Shown here in pieces: positions 19,285 to 30,400 of a stretch of 64,000 nt of DNA; the stretch's first letter is position 1, and each line of letters starts with the position of its first letter. The stretch is from Coenobita brevimanus (lineage: Eukaryota > Arthropoda > Malacostraca > Decapoda > Coenobitidae). The stretch lies in NCBI GenBank assembly GCA_032717465.1, contig CM064669.1, positions 51,488,194 through 51,552,193 on the forward strand. The letters run 5' to 3'. The notes under the pieces were generated by a model. The model was given only the letters and a program-made list of their open reading frames with translations. It did not search any database and was not told the DNA's origin. Made by a program: the position numbers and the translations under genes.

Positions 19285-21620
19285 ATAACTCTCAGACTTA
19301 TCAAGGACTGACCAAAAGATAACGACCAAGGACCGGACAAAGGACATGGTTATTGGAACTTGGAATGTAAGGGGAGCGAATGATGAGGTGAAAGAGAGAG
19401 AGATTGTCCAGGTGCTTGAGGGTGTGAAAGTTGATGTATGCAGAATAACTGATACAAAATGGAGAGGTGAGAGAATGGGAGTATGGATGGGGTATGTGTA
19501 GGAGTAGGTGAGAATGAGAGGGCAAAGGAAGGAGTATGTATAGTTGTGAGTAAAAGATGGAAGAAGAGCATAAGAGAGTATGGATCAGTTGGGTCAAGGA
19601 TTGTGTGGGTAAGATTGAAAGTTGGAATACAAATGTGGGCGATCGTGTGTGTGTATGCGCCAACGCAAGATCGTGCAAGCAGAGTGAGAGAAGAGTTCTG
19701 GACAAATGTGGAAGTGTGCATGGAAAAGTTTGGAAGGAATGAGAGAGTGTTTTTGATTGGTGATATGAATGGTAAAGTAGGGAATGTGAAGGTGAATGGA
19801 ATAGTTGGTGAGTGGGGTGTGCCTGCTGAGATAGATGAGAATGGCAGTGCGTTAGCAGACATTTGTGCGACATTTGTGCTGGGAGGGGGTTGGTGATAGC
19901 CAATACCCTCTTCAGGCACAAGATGATCCACAGGTATACATGGCGAGTGATGAGAAGAGTGGGTGGTGAACTGAATGAAAGGAAGGTAATGATTGATTAT
20001 GTGTGTGTGGATGAAAGGATGCGAAAATGTGTAATGGATGCAAGAGCTTATAGAGGTTGGGGGAGTGGACTTTCTGACCACGACTTGGTGGTGGCCAGAA
20101 TCAAGGTCCAATTAGGATGAAGAAATAGAAGAAGGGAGGGATGGGAAGAAGGAGTATTTGTAAGGAGAGTGGAAAGGTTACAAGAGGATGAGAAAAAGGC
20201 AGAGTATAAGAGAGAAGTGGAGGAACGATTGGGCAAATATGAATTGGAGCAGATGGGGGACGTGGAAGGTGTGTGCAGGATATTTACAGAAGAAATATGT
20301 GCAGTATGTATTGTGGTGTGTGGGATGAAGAGAAGATGGAGGGGTGTGCAAGGAACAGCATGGTGGAATGAAGAGGTGAGACAGGCTGTGGCACAAAAAA
20401 AGAAAGCATATGATGAATGGATGAGAAATAGGGGCGTGGAAAAAGTTGAGAGCCGGATGAGAGAGGTATATGTAGAAAGAAAGAGAGAGGTGAAAAGATC
20501 AGTAAGATAGAGTACGAAGAGAGCAGATGAGGAATTTGGAAGGAACTTGAGTGTAAAGTGGAGGGACTGTAAGAAAATGTTCTGGAAAGAGGTGAAAAGA
20601 GTAAGACAGGGTGGAAGTGAAGTTAGCAGGGGAGTGAAAGATAAAAATGGTAGATTACTAGTGGAGAAGGGAGAAAAAGTGAGCAGATGGAGAGAACACT
20701 TTAAGGAATTGTTAAACATAGAGGATGGAGGTAATGCTAGTATAAGTGGCTGGGGAATGGCTGGAAGGAGGAGGGAGGTGAGAAGACAGGAAGAAATCAG
20801 TAGGATAGAAGTTGTGGAAGCAATGAAGTAAGTTAAATTGGGGAAAGCCCCAGGAATTGATGGAGTGTGTGGTGAAATGCTGAAGTATGGGGGAGAGATA
20901 GTAGTAGAATGGATGTGGAAAATGTGCAGATTGGCCTGGGAGGAAGGTAGAGTCCAGGAGGATTGGAAGTCAGGTATAATTATTCCCTTGTACAAAGGAA
21001 AAGGGGAAAACGAAGTGTGTGGTAGTCATAGGGGCATCTGTCTTCTTAGTATAATAGGAAAAGTGTATGGTAGGATACTTATTGATAGAGTTAGAGAAAG
21101 AACAGAGGAATTAGTTGGAGAAGAACAGGGAGGCTTTAGGAAGGGAAGAGGTTGTGTTGTTCAGATATTCATTCATAGATCTTTAGTGGAAAAGTTTCTA
21201 GAGAAGGGAAAGAAGTTGTATGCGGCTTTCATGGATTTGGAGAAAGCATATGACAGGGTGGATAGACAAGGATTGTGGAAAGTATTAAGAATATATGGAG
21301 TAGATGGGAAGTTGTTGAATTCTGTGAAGAGTATGTATGATGATGCTAAGGCTGCAGTGCGTGTGGATGGTGAACTGAGTGAATTTTTCTCTTTGAAGGT
21401 TGGGTTGAAACAGGGATGTGTCATGTCTCCATGGTTGTTCAGTCTGTACGTGGATGGGGTAATAAAAGAGGTACAAGGTAGGGTAGTGGATGTTGGAGTG
21501 GCCCTGGTGAGAGAGGGTAGTGTTTGGAAACTCCCTGTACTGTTGTTTGCAGATGATACTGTGTTGTTGAGTGAAGACGAAGGGGAGCTGCAAGGCTTGG
21601 TGGATGAGTTTGCTTACTCA
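19285..21620 (+). mobile_element. LINE B, endonuclease plus RT, near-complete but interrupted
   Basis: It has an AP endonuclease domain (IGTWNVRGAND, then TDTKWRGE where the usual catalytic Glu position reads Asp, LIGDMNGKVG, GLSDHDLVV; 19343-20120), a linker (EVRQAVAQKKKAYDEW), and an RT with KLGKAPGIDGVCGEML, LYKGKGE, EEQGGFRKGRGC, FMDLEKAYDRVD, VGLKQGCVMSPWLFSLY and LLFADDTVLLSE. Frame changes near 19485 and 19890 and stops near 20118, 20508 and 20829 break the ORF. It is cut at about 21607 before the thumb; the 3' part is replaced by unrelated sequence and then LINE A. Confidence 0.87.
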
Positions 21621-21774
21621 GTTTTAATAATATTGCCCTTAATGCCTACATTAACTAAAGTGTGTGAGACTTTAGTATGGCAGAAGTGAAATGCCAGCAG
21701 TGAGGGTAGTGGAAATGGGGCTGTTAACCCACTGAGCCTGGGGATGCCTTTCTCACTTTATTCTTGTCATAATT

Positions 21775-22565
21775 ACATCCTGTGCAATATTTGTAATAAG
21801 TGGGTGCATTAGAGATGTAGTTTTATTAGAGGTAGACTGCAAGATAATGCTGATTTCATGTGTGTGGTGTGTTGGGAGGAGCATGTGGAGATTGTCAGGC
21901 ATTAAAGTATTGATCCTGCTGGCGAGTCTCTTGAGTGTGTGGAAGAGTTTTGTTACTTGGGAGACATGTTATGTGCTGGAGGTGGGGCTGTAACTAGCTC
22001 TGAGGCTAGAGTGAGGAATGGTTGGAAGACGTTCAGGGAGCTGTTGCCTCTCCTGACGTTGAGAGGGCACTCCCTCTGTGCTATGGGACCTTTTTATTTG
22101 GCACGTGCTATGAGCGTAATGCCCTGTATGGTAGTGACACCTGGGCAGTAAAGGAAGAGGATATTTGTAGGATCAGATGTACAGAAATGACAATGATTAG
22201 GTGGATATGTAGTGCATCCTTGAATGTAAAGCCTGGAGGGGCTGTATTTATAATGGAAGAGTTGAGAAGAGGGATAGACTGGAGTGTATTAGTGTTGTGA
22301 TGAGGAGGGGTTGCTCGAGATGGTTTCGGTACATGGAGAGGATGGGGGATGACAGTTGGGTGCAGAAAGCAAGAAGCGGTTGTGAGAGGCAGATAGAAAA
22401 TGACCTAGAACAAGGTCAAAGAGTGACTTCAGGGATAAGGGACTGAACAGGGAGGCTGCCAGAGATCAAGCAGCATGGAGAGCTGCCATTAGGTGACCAG
22501 TAGAGCTGTTATTAGGTGACCAAGACTAATGCATGCCAGCATGTTAGAGCCTTTATAAACAAATC
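21775..22565 (+). mobile_element. LINE A 3' portion
   Basis: It starts inside the zinc finger (CNICNKWVH), then continues with EEFCYLGDMLCAGGGAVTSS, LYGSDTWAVKEEDICRIRCT and IRWICSASLNVKPGG. The 3' end is GCATGCCAGCATGTTAGAGC, then CTTTATAAAC. It is decayed by stops and shifts. Confidence 0.82.
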
Positions 22566-22585
22566 AAAATGTCTCCTAACTATTT

Positions 22586-22706
22586 TATTCACCTTTAGAG
22601 ATACTTCACACTAAAAGGGTTCATTTTATTCGGCTTTAGAGAGACTTCACACTAAAAGGGTTAACTTTATTCAGCTTTTGAGAAACTTCACACTGAAAGG
22701 GTTAAT
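22586..22706 (+). repeat. 41-bp tandem repeat x3
   Basis: ACTTCACACTAAAAGGGTT recurs at about 22603, 22644 and 22685 with ATTC-GCTTT spacers, a regular 41-bp period. Non-coding. It separates LINE A from SINE F. Confidence 0.8.
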
Positions 22707-23130
22707 TCCATCCATCCATTATCCAGTCCTATGCCGCCCCATGAGGAACGTAGGAGCCTGGGGATTGGCAAGTTGGGCCAGACATTTAAGGTGAGAGTGA
22801 CCAGCCTCACTCATCCCTGAGTGGCATTACATGAGCAATAAACCCCAACCACCTCTTGGATATAAACCAACACAGGACCAATCCAATTGGACACCATAAT
22901 TACCCACTAAATCACCAGGTGCCATAATTTGGTTATATGGTTACCACCCAGCATAGTAAATGGTGTACAGGAAACCATTTGGCTTGTCACTCAGTGTAGA
23001 GTCACCCATAGGCAGAAGGAAGAGGAAAGAATGAAGGAAAGAAAGACAGAAGAGGAAGGAAGGCATAGAAGAAAAGGTACACACCCAAAGCAGCACTATA
23101 TTGAGTGAGTGGATGGTGAGAGGGTTAAAC
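22700..23130 (-). mobile_element. tRNA-like SINE F, long copy
   Basis: On the minus strand the order is the TGGGTGACTCTACACTGAGT head, the CTGGTGATTTAGTGGGTAAT A-box-like region, the GGTTTATATCC B box at about 22858-22868, the GGGGTTTATTGCTCATGTAA body and a (GGAT)n tail at about 22708-22722. The region 23131-23514 that follows shows no recognised feature. Confidence 0.72.
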
Positions 23131-23514
23131 ATAGCACTAATAAAGACCACCAGTACATGAGGCCTTTCTTCAGTTAAATAATATAATCTGGCAATAGCAG
23201 TACCTGTAATAAGATAAAACAGACCAACTGGATTCAAGAGGTCAAGGAATGTACATGGGTTCCATAGATTTGATAATATATGAAACACAAGAGATTTGTG
23301 AATGATGCGGAGTACGGATACAGAATGACAAATAATAATAATAATGATGATGGTAATGAAAACTAAAACATGGAACAAATCTTTATTCATAACATCTCCA
23401 CCATTCAGTTCTGTTATCTCAATTCTTCAGTGATAAGAAACACCAGTTTAAAAATTAACAGTTAATGTACCTGCCAACTTTACAGCATTATTACAGTAAT
23501 ACATACCCAGTACA

Positions 23515-23715
23515 TACATGCATCATCTAATCCTGTGTTGCCCCATGAGAAGCATAGGAGCCTGGGGCTAAGGAAGTCAGTCCTGGCACTTAAGATGAGA
23601 CTGACCAGTGCCTCATTCATCCCTGAGCGGCATAACATGAGCAATAAACCCCAACCACCCCTTCGATATAAACCTACACAGGCTCAATCCAGCTGGAGCA
23701 TTATTGATTTCTAAA
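23515..23715 (-). mobile_element. tRNA-like SINE F, truncated copy
   Basis: The minus strand reads GGTTTATATCGAAGGGGTGG, GTTATGCCGCTCAGGGATGA and GCTCCTAGGCTTCTCATGGG-type body, with a (GATG)n-type tail near 23520. The A box is lost at the 5' truncation. Confidence 0.7.
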
Positions 23716-23794
23716 AATATTGTTAACTATGACATTTTATATGTCAAAATCATACTTACTATAGTCAGTCAGTTTTCATCTGACAGTGATCCAT

Positions 23795-23985
23795 ACCCCG
23801 TTTCAGCTCTGTAGATGACAGGTCAAGTCAGACTGGGGATAAATTTGACTGATTACCAAGGGGATTCATTCCTGCCTCATAAATAAGGGTCACCAAATTC
23901 CTTGCAGCCATGACTTGGTATTTCAAGCTGTGAGTGGCTTAACTCAGTCAAATGAAAACAGATTACGGAAAGTACACTAATATAA
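23795..23985 (+). repeat. Dispersed repeat E, copy 3, in the MPP6 3' UTR
   Basis: It shares GTCAAGTCAGACTGGGGAT, TTACCAAGGGGATTCATTCC and GCAGCCATGACTTGG with copies 1, 2 and 4. It ends about three bases from the MPP6 stop codon, so the MPP6 3' untranslated region starts as repeat sequence. Confidence 0.6.
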
Positions 23986-23988
23986 TTA

Positions 23989-24481
23989 CTATGATGGAGT
24001 GGATTTAATTTTTTTACCTTTATGACCCTTTCCATACTTGTTGCTCCTTCTGTCAGCAGCACTGTCATCACCATGGTTCTCACTGAATTCTCTTGGCTGT
24101 CCATTACCACTGAAATCCTGCATCTCCTCTTCTCCATGTTCATTTCTGTTTGCCCTACCCCTACCACTGAAGTTTTCTCTGCCTCTACCACTGAAGTTTC
24201 CTCTGCCTCTGTACTCCCCTCTTCCTTTTCCCCTAAAGCCATTTTCCCTGCCCATCATATCACCTCTTCTGCCCCTCACAGAGAACACTGGCCTTATATA
24301 GGAGTTGCCCCTTGGCCTTGCTAAGTGTTTACCGGTACTTGCTGCTTCATCAGTGTTGGGCTCCTGGTCTTTCCAGGAGTCACTGTCATCGAGGTGGTTG
24401 CTCTTTCTCTTATAGTGATGTGCCATCTCCTCCACACTCACATCTGCATCCATACTGGTCACATCCTTGGGTTCAGCAGAC
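23989..24481 (-). CDS. MPHOSPH6: MPP6 exon 4 with RG-rich extension
   Basis: The acceptor ATTATTACAG lies just downstream of a LINE A 3' end. It encodes residues 97-259: DADVSVEEMAHHYKRKS, a polar linker, RPRGNSYIRPVFSVRGRRGD, then GRGEYRGRGNFSGRGRENFS repeats and an acidic/basic tail, stopping at 23989-23991. Confidence 0.86.
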
Positions 24482-27400
24482 CTGTAATAATAATTTGTAT
24501 TATTTATATCATACCATTTATAAAGGTTCCAACATGTTTGCATGCAACAGCCTTAGTCACTTAATGGTGACTCTCCACGCTGATTGATCTCTGGCAGCCT
24601 CCCTGTTCAGTCTTGTATCCCTGAGGTCACACTTTATGACCTTGTTCCAGGTCTTTTTTGGTCTGCCTTTCATAACCCTACCCACAATGTTCACACTTCT
24701 CATCTTCCACACCCATTTGTCATCCTCCATCCACTCAGCACACCCAAGCTATCTCAGTCTACCCCTCATCACACCACCAATACATTCCAGTCCCATCTTT
24801 CCTCTCACCTCTTCAGTCACAATCTTAGCCCCCCCAGGCCTCACATTCAAGGACACACTACACATCCATCTAACCATTGTCATTTCTGTATGTTTGGGTC
24901 TACGAATAGCCTCTTCTTTCACAGACTCTGCAGCAAGATCAATCTTTTCACACAGGACAATCTCTTCATGCTCCCCCCGACACACTACACACACAAAATC
25001 AGCACTATTTTGCAATCTGTCTCTAATACCATTTCATCTTTTATGCACCCACTGTAAGAATGATGATAATAATAGGTGGTGGCACTCATCATCCACTCAC
25101 TCGATGCAATGCTGCTCTCGGGTGCCGGCCCTTTCCTCTCTTCCTTCCTTCTTTCCTTCCTTTTTCTTCTGTCTATGGGTGACTCTACACTGAGTGACAA
25201 GCCAAATGGTTTCCTGTATCACTTCAACTGCTGCCCTTGAAGTATATTTGCCAATTTCACTAATTTTACGGCAGGAATTGCATGGAGTGGAAAAGTTTAT
25301 GAGAGAGTGGGAATTGAGTTGGAGAAAAGGTAGTCTGACATCAGAAGACAGGATGACATGTAGGTGATTCATCTGAAGCCACCCCTTCTTGAATTATGGA
25401 GTTTGGCTATATATACAATACACTAAATAATTTTCATCATGTACGAGAAGTATGTCGAGGCACATGGTATGAGATGTTTTGCTGCAATGGCAGCTTAGCT
25501 GGATTCAATGGAAGCAATGTCTGATCACTCAGATTATTTTGTCAGATGAAAGTGAGAGTGAAAATGAAAATGCTACTATAAAAGAAAGAAAGTAAAACAG
25601 TTTTGAGTTCATTATATCAAATGGCTCCAACACCACAGGTTTTGACAGCTCACCGCACAGGTAATTATTATTTTTTTTACATCATGTTAGACGTCATTTT
25701 ACTCAGGAAATTATGGTGTATTTTTTTATGTGGAATATTTTATCAAAACAATTCCCTTTAAATATCTCAAAACCCCTGTGTGTGTGGGACATCCAGAAAA
25801 AAAAAAATAATTATGTTGAATGGTTCCAACACCACAGGTTCTGACAGCTCACCACACGGGTAATTATTATTTTTTTTTAAATAATGTTAGACATCATTTT
25901 ACTCAGAAATTACTATGTGGTCTATTTTTTGATGTGGAATATTTTATGAAAACTATTCCCATTAAATATCTCAAAACCCATGTCTGGGACATCCAGGGGG
26001 AAAAAAAAAAAATCTGAAATGAAAAGGTTAATAGAGCTGAGCCAGCAGTGCCAGATATTGTGTTCAGCCTGATATTGCGATAATGGATAACTGAGAGAGT
26101 ACTGTATTACATACACTTCGGTACAGAGTTACTCAGTTTGACAGATAAACAGATAATGGATGGTTAGACAAAAGAAGGTTGGATACATAGCTACAGAGAT
26201 AGACAAACAAAAAACATACAGATGAACTAACAAATAAGTACAGTATATAAATAAACAGAGGGACAGACAGAACTTACTTGACAACTCTGTACAATCCAGT
26301 GAGTTTTTCTTCATTGATTTTCTCCACATCTGGATCCATCCCACCAAAGGAAAGGCGGGAGGGTAGGAACTCTATGCAGTCAACATACGAGTTGATGATC
26401 ATTATTTGGTCCCTGTGTTAGGAGACAGAGAGACAGCTGCTAATTGTAACTCAAGCACAGAACAGTAAGAAACATTACTGACTAAGTACATATGAAACTA
26501 CCAGGTGCTATCCAAAATTTTCTGGACTAATGGTATACGAAACTGAAAACTCACCATAGCTCCTATTGGCCGCCACCACCCTCAAAGTACTTCCCTTGTG
26601 CACTGATACACCGGCCCCAGCATTTCCTCCATTGCTGGAACTCTCCCTGGAAGTCCTTTTGGATGAGTGTCGAGCACTGCCTGCTATTCCTTCTGGATGT
26701 CCTCAGTGGTATCAAAACAACACTCTTTCAGTCTGATCTTCATTTTTGGGAAAAGAAAGAATTCCAGGGGGCCTGGACAAGAAGGTTTCATCTTCTGAGG
26801 CGAGTCCAAGACGCTCAGAGCAGACATCAGTGCACTGCTGCATTTGGTCAGTTGTCAGGAGCCTGGGGTCAAATTTGGCTGCGATGCAGCGCCTGCCCAT
26901 TTCTTCAGAGGGAATCCTCTGACATGTCCCAAAACCAACTCCCTTTTCTTCACAAACATTGTGAATGCTCTGATGTCATTCCTCATTGACGAGCTGCTGA
27001 ACTTTTGCAACATTTTGAGGAGTTGTGCTGGTTTAGGGCCTCCCTGTGTGGTTGGTCATCATCAACTGATGTTCGACTGGCCTTGAACCATGCATGCCAC
27101 TGAAACACTTGTGTCCGACCAAGAGATTGCTCACCAAACACATTGTATCATTGCCAGGGTCTCTTGTTACATTTTTCCCGAGATTCGCACAAAATCTAAT
27201 GCAAATTTGTAGTTCCATTTTTATATCCATCTCAAAAATCGTCTGACGACAAGTACATGACAGCAAACCAGTCAAGCAGGGCAGCAGTCCCAAGGTGGAT
27301 GGAAAGCTGATGACAGGGAGAGATGGAGTTCCCGTTTCACCAGCCCTCAGGTTTAGTTCCTGACCATCCCCCTTTGCTGAACTGGTTCAGTGTTTCAGTA

Positions 27401-30400
27401 ACACAGAGAGTAGGCCAGCATGCCCTCCAATACAAGTTTCTCTAACTGTCAAAACCAAACTACATGCATAGTACGCACAACACTACCCTTTCAAAATTAA
27501 AAGAAAAATGGCGTCAATAAATCATGCCTCGGAGTCTGGGGGGGGGGGGGGCATAAATTCCTCCACTATCCGCCCCTCTCCCGGTGACGACTCAGAGAGA
27601 TGCCTGGAGCCACTGTCTGACTCACTTCTTCATTTCTGCAACATTTGCGGCCTTTCCTCTAACTTTCTAACTATCGAACACCACCTCTCCTCCTCTAACC
27701 CTCACCTTCTCTTCTTAACAGAGACTCAGCTGTCTGAGGCAACTGACAGAAAACCCTTTTCTGTTTCCTCCTACTTTCTCTATATTCATTTCAAAGCCAG
27801 CGGTGGCTGTTGTGTATATGTACACAACGATTTATCTTGCTCTCGTGTTCTTGAACTTGATTCTTCTGAATTCTCTACTCTCTGGCTTCAACTTTCTTGT
27901 CATTCTCTGACTAAATATGTCTGCGCTGTTTACTTACCTCCTAATTCTGCTGACTATGAAAAATTCTTCGACTATCTTACTTCTACGATGGAACACATTC
28001 CATCCATTACTCCTTTCTCTGAAATCTCCATTCTAGGAGACTTCAATGTTCACCACCACCTTTGGCTCTTCTCTCCTTTCACTGACCCTTCACCTTTCCA
28101 TTTGGTTCCTGCAGCTTCCATCTCAGCAGTTACTTCGACAAACAAGAGATGAGGCTATGGCACACCTAATGTCTGACTTGGCTCGTATCTCTGACTAGGG
28201 TAAAAATAATCATGTTGTTTTTAATGAATCAAAAACTCAGTTTTTACACCTATCAACCCGACACAATCTTCCACAGGAGTGCCCACTAATGTTTAATAAT
28301 ATCGAGTTCAATCCTGCATCATCCTTGAACATGCTTGGGGTTTCATTCACTCAGGACTTATCTTGGAAAGATCATATTACATCTCTTGTAAAATCTGCTT
28401 CTAAGAGATTAGGTGTGCTAAGCCGACTCCGTAACTTCTTTACCCCAGCACAGCTGTTGACCTTATACACGGGTTTTATTCGCCCCTGTTTAGGGTACAA
28501 CTCTCATGTGTGGGGAGGCTCCCCACTTACAGCATTTCCCAATAGGGTGGAGTTATGGCTTTTCGTCTTATCAATTCTCCTCCTCTTACTGGCTCCCTTC
28601 AACGTCTGTCTCTTCGCCACGCTGCTGCATCTTTATCTCTTTTCTATCGTTACTTCCATGGTCATTGCTCCTTTGAACTGTCTGCTTGCATCCCGCATCC
28701 CTTCATCTCTACGACGGATGCGTAGCACCCGTCTAGCAACAAACTCTCATCGCTTTTCTGTCCAGCTCTCTAATGCAAGAGTTAACCATTACTCCCAGTC
28801 CTTCATTCATGCAACAGGTCAACTCTGGAACTGTCTCCCTCTGTCTGTATTTCCTGCTTCCTATGATCTCCAGTCTTTCAAACGCAGTGTGTCCAGGCAT
28901 CTCGAAATGAACGGATCTTGAATTTGGCTCTCTTTTGCATTGTTTTTGCTTTTACTTGGAAGGAACGGTTTGCGGGCTCCAGGCCTTCAATTCCTTCTTG
29001 CTTGCATAAAAAAAAAAAAGTCACTAATCCCGATGTCCGCCTAGCTCCGCACCACGTGGCACACTGACCCACAATGCATGTTAGTACTGTCACTTAGAGG
29101 CGAATCGTGCTATTACAACCTGTTTAGGCGTCACAATCCCAGTCTGAAAAATTTTGGATAGCACCTTGTACAGTATACTATTTTTACTCTAACTTGGCCT
29201 AAAATATCCATCTCTCCATCTTCAGTGCTGAGCAGTTATATTATTTTCTTGCTAGAATATGATGCTAGTCACAAAGTAGGATGTAGAGCCTCAGTTTTTT
29301 TTTTATTTCCCCTCCCTCACTGCTATAAGCCTCAAAAGAAGAAAAATCTGGGCCAAGTAAGGATGAAAGAACTATAACTTACGCTCCCTCATGCAGTGAC
29401 TGAAGTTGGTCCTGATACAACTGCTGGCGTTCATCATTTTCCTCTTGAAGTGCTGCTTTCTCTTTGCTCTTTTTCATGAACTGTAAATGACGTAAACATA
29501 AGAAGGGAAGCCTGGAACTTGGGTAATATAAAGTTTTGATCATAATGATAAACAAAAGTGAAATCTGAAAGCAATACACAATTAAAATCTATAATAATAA
29601 TGATGATGAGTTCAGCCATTACGTGACCAAGGCCAACACACGGATGCATGTTGGAGCCTTTATGAATAAAACAAAATAAATAATAATAATTGGTTTATTG
29701 TTTTTATGAAGCATCAGTTCTTCCAAAGGAATTCACTGGTGGTCAATACATGTTTGCACCCTTAATTTAAAAATTTACATTATTTGCACATGCAGAAGTG
29801 GCAACATGACATGTAACCAGCAGACTGTCACTGGAAAGCACTGACGAGGAGCCTACACGTGGTGGCATTGTGACCCCCTGGTGTAGTGGCTGCAGCGTCC
29901 ATCTGAGAGCCAAATTCCCACATACAGTATTTCCCTGCACCTCACAGTGGAGTAAGGCCTGAGGTACTGTACTGTCTATGACAAGGTGTTCTGGATCCCA
30001 GCACCATATATGCACTGTACTGTACTTGCTGGGGGTGGCCTCCACAGCAGTTGCTTACCTGCAGTCAATGGATCTGCTTAGCCACAGACGGGTTCAGCAA
30101 CCACAACTATAACTGGGAAAGGGTTGATGTATCACTTCCAACTACAGCACTGCAGTGCAGTAAGGGAAAAAAAATAAATAAATAAAAAAAGTGATAATGC
30201 ACAAACCAAACTTTAACCTAACTGTAAAAGCAAACATCTCAAGTCATAATTCTGGTATCATTTGGCCCTAACCTAAGTATCCTTCAGTCCTAAAATGAAG
30301 AAGTTTACGTCAGTCAGGAGAGTCAACCTAGCAGATAAACCCCCCGCAATATAGGGGCTTACTCTTAATCCTACAAATGATTTTATTCAGCTTAGGCATG

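Noticed and set aside
19301..21000. Long minus-strand ORFs of 206, 253 and 315 codons rich in Ser, Leu, His and Pro
   Set aside because: They are antisense shadows of the purine-rich LINE B coding strand.
24022..24324. Plus-strand ORFs of 87-100 codons at 24.0-24.3 kb
   Set aside because: Antisense shadows of the RG-rich MPP6 exon 4.
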